From: Ga0077548 sp035440445
GTDB taxonomy: Bacteria; Pseudomonadota; Alphaproteobacteria; Rhizobiales; Xanthobacteraceae
DNA length: 64,000 bases
Assembly: GCA_035440445.1 (NCBI GenBank)
Contig: DAORMJ010000001.1
Coordinates: forward strand, 124,001 to 188,000
Reading direction: 5' to 3'
Shown: positions 1 to 8,846 of the stretch, one piece after another
Numbering within the stretch: the stretch's first letter is position 1
Layout: the number at the start of each line of letters is the position of its first letter
Notes under the pieces: generated by a model
Seen by the model: only the letters and a program-made list of their open reading frames with translations
What the model was told of the DNA's origin: nothing
Databases searched by the model: none
Translations under genes and position numbers: made by a program

Positions 1-1
1 T

Positions 2-592
2 ATCACCGCGACCAGCATCGAAATTTTCGGCGGCTTCCTGATCGCTGCCGTATTCGGAATTCTCACGGCGCTCCTGTTCTCGTGGTTCCGCTGGTTAGAG
101 ATGTTCGCAATGCCGCTGCTGGTCAGCCTCAACATGATCCCGAAGGTGGCGCTCGGGCCGCTGATGATCGTGTGGTTCAAGTACGGCATCTGGCCGAACA
201 CGCTGATGGCCTTTGCGATCTGCTTCTTCCCGATCGTGCTGACCACCGCGCGCGGCCTTCGCGAGGTCGAGCCGGATCTTCTGGATCTCGTTCGCACGCT
301 GCGCGGCTCACGCTGGCAACTCTTCACGAAGATCCAGCTGCCCGGTGCGCTGCCTTACATCTTCTCCGGCATGAAGGTCGCGGCGATCCTTGCCGTGGCG
401 GGCGCCATCGTCGGCGAATTCCTCGGCTCCGAGCGCGGTCTTGGCTACCTGATGTTGCAGGTGCAAGTGACGCTCGACACCGCCGCGATGTTCATGGCGG
501 TCATCCTGATCACGCTCATCGGCGGGCTGCTCTATGGCATCGTGCTTGGCCTTGAGCGTTATTTCGTCGTCAAAGACGCACGGATCCAGTAG
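2..592 (+). CDS. ABC transporter permease, C-terminal part
   Basis: The reading frame is open from the window edge, so the start lies outside. About 196 codons are visible. It is a binding-protein-dependent permease of the SsuC/TauC/ThiX type: several hydrophobic segments surround the cytoplasmic EAA loop (around LVRTLRGSRWQLFTKIQLP), which docks onto the ATPase. The ATPase gene follows after 8 bases, so the two form one importer. The substrate is not shown by the sequence; this family takes sulfonates, taurine, nitrate or pyrimidine precursors. The periplasmic binding protein must lie upstream of the window. Confidence 0.9.
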   Translation: MTATSIEIFGGFLIAAVFGILTALLFSWFRWLEMFAMPLLVSLNMIPKVALGPLMIVWFKYGIWPNTLMAFAICFFPIVLTTARGLREVEPDLLDLVRTLRGSRWQLFTKIQLPGALPYIFSGMKVAAILAVAGAIVGEFLGSERGLGYLMLQVQVTLDTAAMFMAVILITLIGGLLYGIVLGLERYFVVKDARIQ

Positions 593-600
593 GCGGCGAC

Positions 601-1365
601 ATGAGCGAAGCATTCATCCATCTCGAAGGCGTAAAGAAAATCTACCGCACCCGCGGGATCGAATTCCTCGCGGTGTCGGAAGCGACCTTCGATGTCGAGC
701 AGGGCGAACTCGTCTCGCTGGTAGGGCCTTCGGGCTGCGGCAAGACCACGCTTCTGAAAATTCTGGCCGGTCTCCATGGCTACGATGCGGGCAAGGTGCG
801 CATCGGCTCCGAGCGGCAACCGTTCAATCCTGCAAAAGATATCGGGATGGTGTTCCAGCAGCCGCTGCTCCTGAAGTGGCGCAAGATCATCGACAATGTG
901 ATGCTGCCGACAGAAATTCTCGGCATCCCGCAGGACGTGGCCCGCAAGCGCGCCTACGAATTGCTCGATCTCGTCGGCCTCAAGGGTCACGAGGAGAAAT
1001 ATCCCTACGAGCTTTCCGGTGGCATGCAGCAGCGCGCTTCCATCGCACGTTCGCTGGTCCATGATCCCAAGCTCGTCTTGATGGACGAGCCTTTCGGTGC
1101 GCTCGACGCGCTGACGCGCGAGAAGATGAATCTGGAGCTGCTGCGCATCTGGGAAGAATCGAAGAAGACCATCATCTTCGTCACCCACGGCATTACCGAG
1201 GCCGTCTTCCTCGGCACTCGCGTCGTGGTGCTGACCGCGGGCCCGGCGAAAATGGCCGACAACTTTCAGGTCGATATTCCGATGCCGCGCACGCTTGACG
1301 TGCGCAACACCGAGAAGTTCGGCGAATACACGCGGCGCATCTATCGCCTGCTGGGGATGGAATGA
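601..1365 (+). CDS. ABC transporter ATP-binding protein (SsuB/TauB-like)
   Basis: A 254-residue ATPase that powers the preceding permease. Walker A GPSGCGKTT lies at residues 42-50, the signature LSGGMQQR at 137-144 and Walker B LVLMDEP at 157-163, followed by the D-loop ALDAL and the switch histidine in FVTHG. Length and motifs fit the nitrate/sulfonate/taurine importer group. Its last four bases (ATGA) overlap the start of the next gene, so translation is probably coupled to the FAD oxidoreductase, which suggests that the imported compound is its substrate (inference). Confidence 0.92.
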   Translation: MSEAFIHLEGVKKIYRTRGIEFLAVSEATFDVEQGELVSLVGPSGCGKTTLLKILAGLHGYDAGKVRIGSERQPFNPAKDIGMVFQQPLLLKWRKIIDNVMLPTEILGIPQDVARKRAYELLDLVGLKGHEEKYPYELSGGMQQRASIARSLVHDPKLVLMDEPFGALDALTREKMNLELLRIWEESKKTIIFVTHGITEAVFLGTRVVVLTAGPAKMADNFQVDIPMPRTLDVRNTEKFGEYTRRIYRLLGME

Positions 1366-2969
1366 GCTGGGACGGCATCATCATCGGCGCGGGGCATAAC
1401 GCGCTCGTCCTGCAGGCCTATCTCGGCAAAGCCGGCTTGAAGACGCTTTCGATCGACCGCCGTCATATCGCGGGCGGTGGTCTTGCGACCATGGAAGATC
1501 CGCGGCGGCCGGGCTTCCTCCACAACACGCATGCGTTCTTCCAGCGCGCGATCACGGCCATGCCCTGGTATGCGGATCTCGAGCTCGAGCGCCGCGGCGC
1601 GCATTATATCGAGCCCGAACTGAACGTCGCGATGATCATGAGCGACGACCGCTCGCTCGAATGGTGGACCGACATCGACCGTACCGTCGCTTCCTTCGAG
1701 AACTTCTCAAAGAAAGACGCGGCAACGCTCAAGCGCTGGCAAAGCGATTTCGTGCCGATCGTGCGCGATATTCTCGCGTGGGAAGCAAAATCGCCGCCGC
1801 TGCCGGTGAACGAACGCCGCGCGCTCCTTGAAAAGAGTGCGGCCGGCCGCAGGCTCCTGGAAGTCAGCGCGCTGTCACCGCTCGAATTCGTGCATCAGGA
1901 GTTCGAGCACCCGGCGGTGAAGGCGGGGCTTTTGTTCTTCAACGGCCTTCGCGAAGTCGATCTGCGCGTCAAAGGCTTCGGCCATCACATCGCGGCACTC
2001 CTGGCGTCGCCTGCCAAAGCGCAGATGTCGCGTGGCGGCTCCGCGGCACTCGCCCGTGCACTCGAAAATGCCGTTTACGAAACCGGCGGAGAAATCCGCT
2101 TGCTGACGGAGCCCGCGCGCATCGTCGTGGAGAATGGCAAGGCCGTCGGCGTCGAGACACGCGAGGGCGAGGTGCTTCGCGCGAAGACCTTCGTCGCCTC
2201 CGCGCTGAACCCGCAGCAGACCTTCCTCGGACTGCTGGACGAAGCGCTGTTGCCGCGCGAACTGCGCGATCTCGCATCGAAGTTTCAGTATAATCTGCTC
2301 GCGCCACTGTTTGCGCTTCACCTCAACCTGAACGAAGCACCGCAATATGCGGCGGCGAAGAACAATCCGGCGCTTGCAAAAGCCTTCATGGTCATCATGG
2401 GTCTCGACCATGTCGATCAGTTCAACGACATCGTGCGCCACCACGAAGCCGGGACCGTGCCGGATACGGTGATGTGGGGCGCAACGCCTTCGCTGTTCGA
2501 TCCTTCGCAGGCGCCCCAAGGTAAGCACGCTGCCTTCATGTGGGAGAAGCTGCCTTATCACCTGCACGGCGACCCCCGAAGCTGGGACGCCTACAAGGAT
2601 CAACACGGCCAGAAGATGCTGCAACTCTGGCAGAAGCACGCGCCGAACCTCGAAGGTGCCGTGATCGATGCCTTCACGCGCTCGCCGCTCGATGTCGAGC
2701 GCGAACTGCCGAACATGCGCGAAGCGGACCTTCTCATCGGCGCGTTTACGAACGGGCAGGTCGGCCACAACCGTCCGTTCCCGAGTGCGGGCAGCTATCG
2801 CGCGCATGTGCCGAATTTGTATCTCTGCGGCTCGTCAAGCCACCCGGGCGGCAACGTCACCGGCCTTCCCGGCTACAACGCGGCACAGGTCATCCTCGCT
2901 GATCTCGGCATTCGCGCGGACTGGGCGCCGTCCCCGATTTCCGAGCGATTGAAAGCGTTACAGGGATGA
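1362..2969 (+). CDS. FAD-dependent oxidoreductase, phytoene desaturase/PYROXD2-like
   Basis: A 535-residue flavoprotein. The N-terminal dinucleotide-binding motif is GAGHNALV at residues 9-16, and the C-terminal flavin motif sits in the region reading LYLCGSSSHPGGNVTGLPGYNAA. The fold is that of the CrtI/PYROXD2 branch of the amine-oxidase superfamily, but the genes expected for carotenoid synthesis are absent. It is translationally coupled to the ABC ATPase upstream (ATGA) and to the TetR gene downstream (ATGA), which points to oxidation of an imported small molecule rather than carotenoid desaturation. The substrate is unknown. Confidence 0.82.
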   Translation: MSWDGIIIGAGHNALVLQAYLGKAGLKTLSIDRRHIAGGGLATMEDPRRPGFLHNTHAFFQRAITAMPWYADLELERRGAHYIEPELNVAMIMSDDRSLEWWTDIDRTVASFENFSKKDAATLKRWQSDFVPIVRDILAWEAKSPPLPVNERRALLEKSAAGRRLLEVSALSPLEFVHQEFEHPAVKAGLLFFNGLREVDLRVKGFGHHIAALLASPAKAQMSRGGSAALARALENAVYETGGEIRLLTEPARIVVENGKAVGVETREGEVLRAKTFVASALNPQQTFLGLLDEALLPRELRDLASKFQYNLLAPLFALHLNLNEAPQYAAAKNNPALAKAFMVIMGLDHVDQFNDIVRHHEAGTVPDTVMWGATPSLFDPSQAPQGKHAAFMWEKLPYHLHGDPRSWDAYKDQHGQKMLQLWQKHAPNLEGAVIDAFTRSPLDVERELPNMREADLLIGAFTNGQVGHNRPFPSAGSYRAHVPNLYLCGSSSHPGGNVTGLPGYNAAQVILADLGIRADWAPSPISERLKALQG

Positions 2970-3634
2970 CGACGGCAACGGCGGTCGCGGTCAAAAAGAC
3001 GTCCCGGCGCGCAAGCGCCAACGTGCGCGATCCCGAACGCACTCGCGCGGGCATTCTCACTGCTGCGACCGTTGAAATTACCGCGAAAGGTCTCGGCGGC
3101 GCGCGCGTGGACGAAATCGCCGAACGCGCCGGCGTGAACAAGCGGATGATCTATCATTATTTCGGCGGCAAGGACGGGCTCTATCTCGCGGTGCTCGAAG
3201 CGGCTTACGCCGAAATCCGTTCGGAAGAAATCAAGCTCGACCTCGGCAAGCGCGATCCGGCCGAAGGCATGCGCGAACTCGTGCTCTTCACCTGGAACTA
3301 CTATCGCGACCATCCCGAATTCCTGAGCCTGCTTGCGACAGAGAATTTGCATCGCGCGGCTTATCTGAAGCGCTCAAAGAAAATCCGCGAACTGCATTCG
3401 CCGCTGGTCGGCATGATCGGCGACTTGTTGCAGCGCGGCGCAAAGTCCAAAGTGTTCAGGAACGATGTCGATCCGGTTGAACTCTATATCTCGATTGCCG
3501 CGCTCGGCTTTTTCTATCTGTCGAACCGCTTCACGCTCGCCACGATTTTCGGCCGCGATCTGAACGCGCCCTCCAGCCTGAAGGCCAGGGGCGAACATCT
3601 TGTGGATGTGGTCTTAAGCTACCTGCGGCCTTAG
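2966..3634 (+). CDS. TetR family transcriptional regulator
   Basis: A 222-residue regulator. After a basic N-terminus comes a typical TetR helix-turn-helix with VDEIAERAGVNKRMIYHYFGGKDGLY, roughly residues 47-75, then an all-helical ligand-binding and dimerisation domain. It overlaps the FAD oxidoreductase by four bases and so closes the importer operon. About 50 bases downstream lies a palindrome (3684-3699) in the leader of the DUF993 operon, a plausible operator for this protein. The ligand cannot be read from the sequence. Confidence 0.9.
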   Translation: MTTATAVAVKKTSRRASANVRDPERTRAGILTAATVEITAKGLGGARVDEIAERAGVNKRMIYHYFGGKDGLYLAVLEAAYAEIRSEEIKLDLGKRDPAEGMRELVLFTWNYYRDHPEFLSLLATENLHRAAYLKRSKKIRELHSPLVGMIGDLLQRGAKSKVFRNDVDPVELYISIAALGFFYLSNRFTLATIFGRDLNAPSSLKARGEHLVDVVLSYLRP

Positions 3635-3683
3635 CTTCCGGCACCGCGGCGCTATTGACGGGAACCGCTGGCTCGTCGTACTT

Positions 3684-3699
3684 GTAACTAGTTGGTTAC
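3684..3699. promoter_or_regulatory. candidate TetR operator in the leader of the sugar operon
   Basis: An imperfect palindrome with outer arms GTAAC and GTTAC surrounds the perfect 8-base palindrome AACTAGTT (3686-3693). It is the only strongly symmetric, AT-rich stretch in the short gap. It follows a possible -35 box TTGACG at 3655-3660, although the matching -10 is weak (GTACTT at a 17-base spacing). Assignment to the adjacent TetR protein is inference from position. Confidence 0.45.
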
Positions 3700-3754
3700 T
3701 TACGGCCGCGCGCAAGACGGCCGCACAAAACCTCATTTTTCCGGGAGTATGAAA

Positions 3755-4909
3755 ATGGCGACGCAGCGCCTCGGCATCATCATGAACGGCGTCACGGGAC
3801 GCATGGGCCTGAACCAGCATCTGGTTCGCTCGATCGTTGCGATCCGTAAGCAGGGCGGCGTGTTGCTGTCGAACGGCGACCGCGTGATGCCGGATCCCAT
3901 TCTGGTTGGCCGTAATGCGGAGAAGGTTGCAGCACTCGCAAAGCAATATGGCATCGAGCGCTCGACCTCTGATCTCGACGCCGCGCTGAAGAACCCCGAC
4001 GACACCGTGTTCTTCGATGCCGCGACCACGCAGATGCGCACCGACCTGCTGACCAAGGCGATCAACGCCGGCAAGCACGTTTATTGCGAAAAGCCGATCT
4101 CCGACCAGCTCGACAAGGCGCTCGCGGTCGCGAAGCTCGCCAAGGAAAAAGGCATCAAGCACGGCGTCGTGCAGGACAAGCTGTTTCTCCCGGGCCTGCG
4201 CAAAATCCAGTTGCTGAACGAGTCTGGCTTCTTCGGAAAAATTCTCTCCGTGCGCGGCGAGTTCGGCTACTGGGTCTTCGAAGGCGATTGGGGACAGCCC
4301 GCGCAGCGCCCGAGCTGGAATTACCGCAAGGCCGACGGCGGCGGCATCATCCTCGATATGCTGTGCCACTGGCGCTACGTTCTCGACAATCTGTTCGGCA
4401 ACGTGAAAGCGGTTAGCTGCCTCGGCGCCACGCACATTCCCTCGCGCGTCGGCGAAGACGGCAAGACCTACAAAGCCGACGTCGATGATGCGGCCTATGC
4501 CACCTTCGAGCTTGAAGGCGGCGTCATCGCGCAGATCAATTCGTCCTGGGTCACGCGCGTCAAGCGCGACGATCTCGTCACCTTCCATGTGGACGGCACG
4601 CATGGTTCGGCGGTCGCGGGCCTGACCCGCTGCTACACCCAGCACCGCGTGAACACGCCGCGCCCGGTCTGGAATCCCGACGAGCCGCAGACCATGAAAT
4701 TTCAGGACCAGTGGGAAGAGATGCCCGACAACACCGTTTACGACAACGGCTTCAAGGTCCAGTGGGAAGGCTTCATCCGTCATCTCGTCGAAGACGCGCC
4801 GTGGAAGTTCGATTTGCTCGAAGGCGCGAAGGGCGTTCAACTCGCCGAGCTTGGTCTCAAAAGCTGGGCCGAGCGCCGCTGGCTCGATGTTCCTGAACTG
4901 AAGGTGTAA
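3755..4909 (+). CDS. Gfo/Idh/MocA family oxidoreductase
   Basis: A 384-residue NAD(P)-dependent dehydrogenase of sugars or sugar derivatives. An N-terminal Rossmann domain is followed by the family signature EKPISDQLDKAL, whose Glu-Lys-Pro is typical, and a C-terminal substrate domain with GGGIILDMLCHWRYVLD carrying the catalytic histidine region. The ATG at 3755 was chosen over the in-frame ATG at 3749 because GGGAG at 3743-3747 sits 7 bases before it but only 1 base before the other. It is the first gene of a three-gene operon and ends two bases before the DUF993 gene. The likely role is the oxidation step of a sugar or inositol-like pathway; the substrate is not determined. Confidence 0.88.
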   Translation: MATQRLGIIMNGVTGRMGLNQHLVRSIVAIRKQGGVLLSNGDRVMPDPILVGRNAEKVAALAKQYGIERSTSDLDAALKNPDDTVFFDAATTQMRTDLLTKAINAGKHVYCEKPISDQLDKALAVAKLAKEKGIKHGVVQDKLFLPGLRKIQLLNESGFFGKILSVRGEFGYWVFEGDWGQPAQRPSWNYRKADGGGIILDMLCHWRYVLDNLFGNVKAVSCLGATHIPSRVGEDGKTYKADVDDAAYATFELEGGVIAQINSSWVTRVKRDDLVTFHVDGTHGSAVAGLTRCYTQHRVNTPRPVWNPDEPQTMKFQDQWEEMPDNTVYDNGFKVQWEGFIRHLVEDAPWKFDLLEGAKGVQLAELGLKSWAERRWLDVPELKV

Positions 4910-4911
4910 CC

Positions 4912-6078
4912 ATGGCGACGCTCTCGCTGCCCGGTCTCGATCGGAAACTCGCGCCTTACACGACCGGCGAGCCGATCCAGTTTCCTTCCAAAGAGGAAAT
5001 CGCTTCGTTCAATCGCGTGGCCTTTGCCGCGGCGCATGTCGTGGCCGATCCGCTCGCGAACAACGACCCATGGCTCGATGCCGCGGTCGACTGGGATCGC
5101 ACGATTGCGTTCCGGCATTATCTCTGGGATCTCGGTCTCGGCGTCGCCGAAGCCATGGATACCGCGCAGCGCGGCATGGGCCTCGACTGGAACGGCGCGC
5201 AGGAGTTGATGCGCCGCGCGCTCGAGGCCGCGAAGTCGCGTCCCGGCGTCAAGATCGCCTGCGGCTGCGGAACCGATCACATCACGCCGGGGCCGGATGT
5301 TTCTGTCGATGACGTGATCCGCGCTTACGAAGAGCAGATCGAAGTGATTGAGAAGCTCGGCGGACGTCTGATCGTGATGGCGAGCCGCGCGCTCGCTTAT
5401 GCCGCGAAGAGCCCGGAAGACTACAAGCGCGTCTATGACCGAATCCTCGGTCAGGTGAAGGAGCCCGTGATCTTGCACTGGCTCGGCGAGATGTTCGATC
5501 CCGCGCTCAAAGGTTACTGGGGTTCGGATGACCACATGGCGGCGATGGATGTCTGTCTCGACATTATCGCGCGCAACGCCGCGAAAGTGGACGGCGTGAA
5601 AATCTCGCTCCTGTCCAAGGAAAAGGAAATCGAGATGCGCCGCCGCCTCCCCAAGGGCGTGCGCATGTACACCGGCGACGACTTCAACTACGCCGAACTG
5701 ATCGCGGGCGACGAGGAGGGCTACTCCGACGCGCTCCTCGGCATCTTCGACGGCATCGCGCCTGCGGCTTCCGCCGGTCTCGCAAGGCTTGCGAAGAACG
5801 ATCTGCAGGGCTTCCACGGCATTCTGGAGCCCACCGTTCCGCTCTCGCGCCACATCTTCAAGGCGCCGACGCGCTTCTACAAGACCGGCATCGTGTTTCT
5901 GGCCTGGCTCAACGGACAGCAGGATCATTTCCTGATGATTGGCGGGCAGGAGAGCGCGCGCTCGATCCAGCATCTCGCCGAACTCTTCCGGCTTGCCGAC
6001 AAGGCGCGCGTGTTGCACGATCCGGAACTCGCGGCTTCGCGCATGAAGAAGCTGCTTTCGGTTCACGGCATTGCATAA
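4912..6078 (+). CDS. DUF993 / dihydrodipicolinate synthase-like protein
   Basis: A 388-residue protein of the DUF993 family, related to the TIM-barrel class I aldolases of the dihydrodipicolinate synthase group. It is longer than the roughly 300 residues usual for DapA-type enzymes. Recognition rests on the overall sequence, including CGCGTDHITPGP and VILHWLGEMFDPALKGYWG. In this operon, between a sugar dehydrogenase and a TIM-barrel epimerase, a retro-aldol or lyase step on an oxidised sugar is plausible, but no biochemical function can be read directly. Confidence 0.8.
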   Translation: MATLSLPGLDRKLAPYTTGEPIQFPSKEEIASFNRVAFAAAHVVADPLANNDPWLDAAVDWDRTIAFRHYLWDLGLGVAEAMDTAQRGMGLDWNGAQELMRRALEAAKSRPGVKIACGCGTDHITPGPDVSVDDVIRAYEEQIEVIEKLGGRLIVMASRALAYAAKSPEDYKRVYDRILGQVKEPVILHWLGEMFDPALKGYWGSDDHMAAMDVCLDIIARNAAKVDGVKISLLSKEKEIEMRRRLPKGVRMYTGDDFNYAELIAGDEEGYSDALLGIFDGIAPAASAGLARLAKNDLQGFHGILEPTVPLSRHIFKAPTRFYKTGIVFLAWLNGQQDHFLMIGGQESARSIQHLAELFRLADKARVLHDPELAASRMKKLLSVHGIA

Positions 6079-6093
6079 TACCTGCGGAATCCA

Positions 6094-6948
6094 ATGAACG
6101 CTGAAGGCCTCTCGATCAATCTCGCGACCGTTCGCGAGCAATGGACTCTGGGGCAGGCCGTCGAGGCTTGCGCGAAACTCGGCATCAAGGCGATCGATCC
6201 CTGGCGCGACCAGGTCGCGAAGTTCGGTCTCGATGACTCTGCGAAAGTCATCAAGGACAACGGCATGCAGGTCACCGGCTATTGCCGGGGCGGCATGTTC
6301 ACGGCAGCCGACGCGAAAGGCCGCGCCGCCGCGATCGACGATAACAAGCGCGCCATCGACGAAGCGGCCGCACTGGGTGCGGATTGTCTCGTGCTCGTCG
6401 TCGGCGGCATCCCCAATGGATCGAAAGACCTTGCGGGCGCACACCTGCAGGTCGCCGAAGGCATATCCGCCGTGCTTCCTTATGCGCGCGGCGCAAACAT
6501 GCCGCTCGCGATCGAGCCCTTGCACCCGATGTATGCCGCCGATCGCGCCTGCGTGAACACGTTGCGGCAGGCGCTCGACATTGCAGGGCAGGTTGGCCCG
6601 GATGTGGGGGTTGCCATCGACACGTATCATGTGTGGTGGGACCCGGAACTGAAAGAGCAGATTGCGCGCGCGGGGCGCGAGAAGCGCATTTTCGCCCATC
6701 ACATCTGCGACTGGCTCGTGCCGACCAAGGATCTGCTTCTGGATCGCGGCATGATGGGCGACGGCGTGATCGACTTCAAAGGCTTCCGCCGCATGATCGA
6801 GGACGCAGGATTTCACGGCCCGCAGGAAGTGGAAATCTTCTCTTCGGCCGACTGGTGGAAGCGCCCGGGCGAAGTGGTGCTGAAAACCTGCATCGAGCGT
6901 TACAACACGCTTTGCCGCTGGATTCCCTCGGACTCCTCGAACGCTTGA
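6094..6948 (+). CDS. sugar phosphate isomerase/epimerase (AP-endonuclease 2 TIM-barrel family)
   Basis: A 284-residue xylose-isomerase-like TIM barrel. Candidate metal ligands are visible in strand-end motifs: the Glu of AIEPLHPMYA, the Asp-x-x-His of VAIDTYHVWWDP, the His of FAHHICDW, and the late Glu of PQEVEIFSS. The family isomerises or epimerises keto-sugars and cyclitols, or acts on 3-keto sugars. It closes the operon with the Gfo/Idh/MocA dehydrogenase and DUF993 protein, so these three probably act in sequence on one carbohydrate. Confidence 0.85.
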   Translation: MNAEGLSINLATVREQWTLGQAVEACAKLGIKAIDPWRDQVAKFGLDDSAKVIKDNGMQVTGYCRGGMFTAADAKGRAAAIDDNKRAIDEAAALGADCLVLVVGGIPNGSKDLAGAHLQVAEGISAVLPYARGANMPLAIEPLHPMYAADRACVNTLRQALDIAGQVGPDVGVAIDTYHVWWDPELKEQIARAGREKRIFAHHICDWLVPTKDLLLDRGMMGDGVIDFKGFRRMIEDAGFHGPQEVEIFSSADWWKRPGEVVLKTCIERYNTLCRWIPSDSSNA

Positions 6949-6950
6949 CG

Positions 6951-8798
6951 TCAGCGCAATAGCGCACCGCGCAGCAGCGCGCGATATAATTTATCTTTTA
7001 GCGACGTTGCCTTCGTCAATTCCATCCGCTCGATGCAGACGCGTGTTTCCGCGTTTTCCCGCATCGTAAGGCCGCGCCAAAGCACCGGAGCGAGCGAAAG
7101 CGGCGAGGCGAGTTTCTGCTTCAGCAGTTGCAGCGCCGGAATGATCCGCAGCTCCGTGTCGTCGAAATCCGTGCCGAACGGAAAGTCCGGCAACAGCACG
7201 GCGTGCTTGAAGGAGTCCAGCGCCGCCTCGATGCGCGCCGGCGTATTGTTGCGGAATTCGGCGGGTATTTCATAGCTCTTGGAAATCTTGTGGTTCTTTT
7301 TTGCCTCCGCAAGAAGTTCGTTCTGAAAGCGCGAGTCCGCGACGTTCAGCATTGTTGCAATCACGTCCTCGTCGGATTTGCCGCGCAGATCGGCAACGCC
7401 GTATTCGGTTACGACGATATCGCGCAGATGCCGCGGGATGGTCGTGTGCGCGTAATTCCAGCGGATGTTGGATTGCGTGGGCTTGCCCGATCCGCGCGTC
7501 GCATTCACGCAGATGATCGAGCGGGCGTTTTCCAGCGCAAAAGCCTGCGCGACGAAATTATACTGCCCGCCGACGCCGCTGACCACGAGGCCGCTGTCGA
7601 GCCCGTCCGAGACAACCGCGCCGAGCAGCGTCGCCATCATGCCGTTATTGATGAAGCGGGCATGGACGCGCGCCACGCGCTTTTTATCCTCGTCACCGTA
7701 AAGCTGGTTGACGTAGGAGATCGGCTTCATCTGCAGCCTGGCGCGATCCGCTTCGCTCATCTCGCGGAGGCGCCGATAGAATTCCTTCGGTCCGAGAAAG
7801 AAGCCGCCATGCACCAGCGCGCCATCGACCTCGCGCTTCACGACGCCGGCATCGATCAGCGGCAGGAGCGAGTCGACAAACATCTCGGTCGCGGCAAAAA
7901 GCCCGGCGTCGAACGTATCGAGTTCGGCAAGCGCAGGAGCGGCCGGCGAAAGCGCCGCAATCATCTTCCGGAAGGCGGCGTTCTCCCGCTGTCGCAGGAT
8001 CAGCGCATGTGCCGCGGCGTCGCCCTCCGCGCCGATGCCGATTTGCAGGGTGCCGCCGTCTTTCACGAGCGAGGCCGCATGCAAACCGATCGCAAAAGAC
8101 GTGAGCGGTACCGGCTGCTTCGGTGGCGCGAACAGCGGAAAATCGGTCTTGGGATTCTCGTAGATGAAATCGAACGCACTTTCCGGCAGGTCGGCGTCGC
8201 CCGGCATGAAGGGCAGTTCGGAGTTCACCTCCGCGGCGAACAAAAAGCTCGCCTTACCCTGCTTGCGAGCCTCCAGAAGATCGAGCGTGAGATCGGTGTT
8301 GCAGGAAATGCTGTAGCGCGGCTCGCCATTGACAACGCGTTTGGCGACGAGTTGCGCAACCACGTTCACCTTGCGGTCGAGCAAGTAAGCGGCAGCGTGG
8401 GTGTAGTTCGCGGAGATATAGTTGCGTTGTGCGAGCGCGGAGCCGAGCCAACGGCCGGCAAGCAGGAAGAATTCGCTCACCTGAATATTGCCGGGAAGCG
8501 TTCCGTTGCGCAGCGCGCGGGCGTAATCGAGGTCGGGATAGCCGCCGAACAGCCGGTCCAGCACCGGATTGATGAGCCGCGCTTCCAGCCCCGAAACGCT
8601 CGGCCGCTGCAGGGTCAGCGCCGTGAAGATATTGAGCTTCTGCGTGGCGTCCTTCGCCGCGCGGGCATAGATCGCATTCGCGATCGTATTGGCTTTGCCG
8701 AGTCCGAGCGGCAAAGCCAGCGTTACGTTGCTACCGAGAAGTGCGCCGATGGTTTCGGCGAGTGTTTCGGCGTCATCGAAATACTGCGGTCTGCTCAT
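6951..8798 (-). CDS. acetyl-CoA hydrolase/transferase family protein
   Basis: A 615-residue CoA-transferase-like enzyme, the last gene of a minus-strand beta-oxidation-type operon. The C-terminal domain carries VVSGVGGQYNFVAQA and VVTEYGVADLRGKS; the Glu of the latter is the expected residue that forms the glutamyl-CoA intermediate. It is longer than the 430-500 residues usual for acetyl-CoA hydrolases, with extra sequence at the N-terminus and after the catalytic domain. I chose the ATG at 8798; a TTG nine bases further out is also in frame. It probably hydrolyses or transfers CoA from an acyl-CoA made by the upstream enzymes. Confidence 0.85.
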   Translation of the reverse strand: MSRPQYFDDAETLAETIGALLGSNVTLALPLGLGKANTIANAIYARAAKDATQKLNIFTALTLQRPSVSGLEARLINPVLDRLFGGYPDLDYARALRNGTLPGNIQVSEFFLLAGRWLGSALAQRNYISANYTHAAAYLLDRKVNVVAQLVAKRVVNGEPRYSISCNTDLTLDLLEARKQGKASFLFAAEVNSELPFMPGDADLPESAFDFIYENPKTDFPLFAPPKQPVPLTSFAIGLHAASLVKDGGTLQIGIGAEGDAAAHALILRQRENAAFRKMIAALSPAAPALAELDTFDAGLFAATEMFVDSLLPLIDAGVVKREVDGALVHGGFFLGPKEFYRRLREMSEADRARLQMKPISYVNQLYGDEDKKRVARVHARFINNGMMATLLGAVVSDGLDSGLVVSGVGGQYNFVAQAFALENARSIICVNATRGSGKPTQSNIRWNYAHTTIPRHLRDIVVTEYGVADLRGKSDEDVIATMLNVADSRFQNELLAEAKKNHKISKSYEIPAEFRNNTPARIEAALDSFKHAVLLPDFPFGTDFDDTELRIIPALQLLKQKLASPLSLAPVLWRGLTMRENAETRVCIERMELTKATSLKDKLYRALLRGALLR

Positions 8799-8846
8799 GG
8801 CGAGCAAAGTACCGCGAACGGGAAGCGAAAGCGATGACGCGCGGTG

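Noticed and set aside
1362..2969. Carotenoid biosynthesis (crtI)
   Set aside because: No crtB, crtE or other carotenoid gene is present; the neighbours are an importer and a TetR regulator.
7128..8837. A 569-codon frame antisense to the acetyl-CoA hydrolase/transferase gene
   Set aside because: Same cause; the sense frame has the full family signature and operon context.
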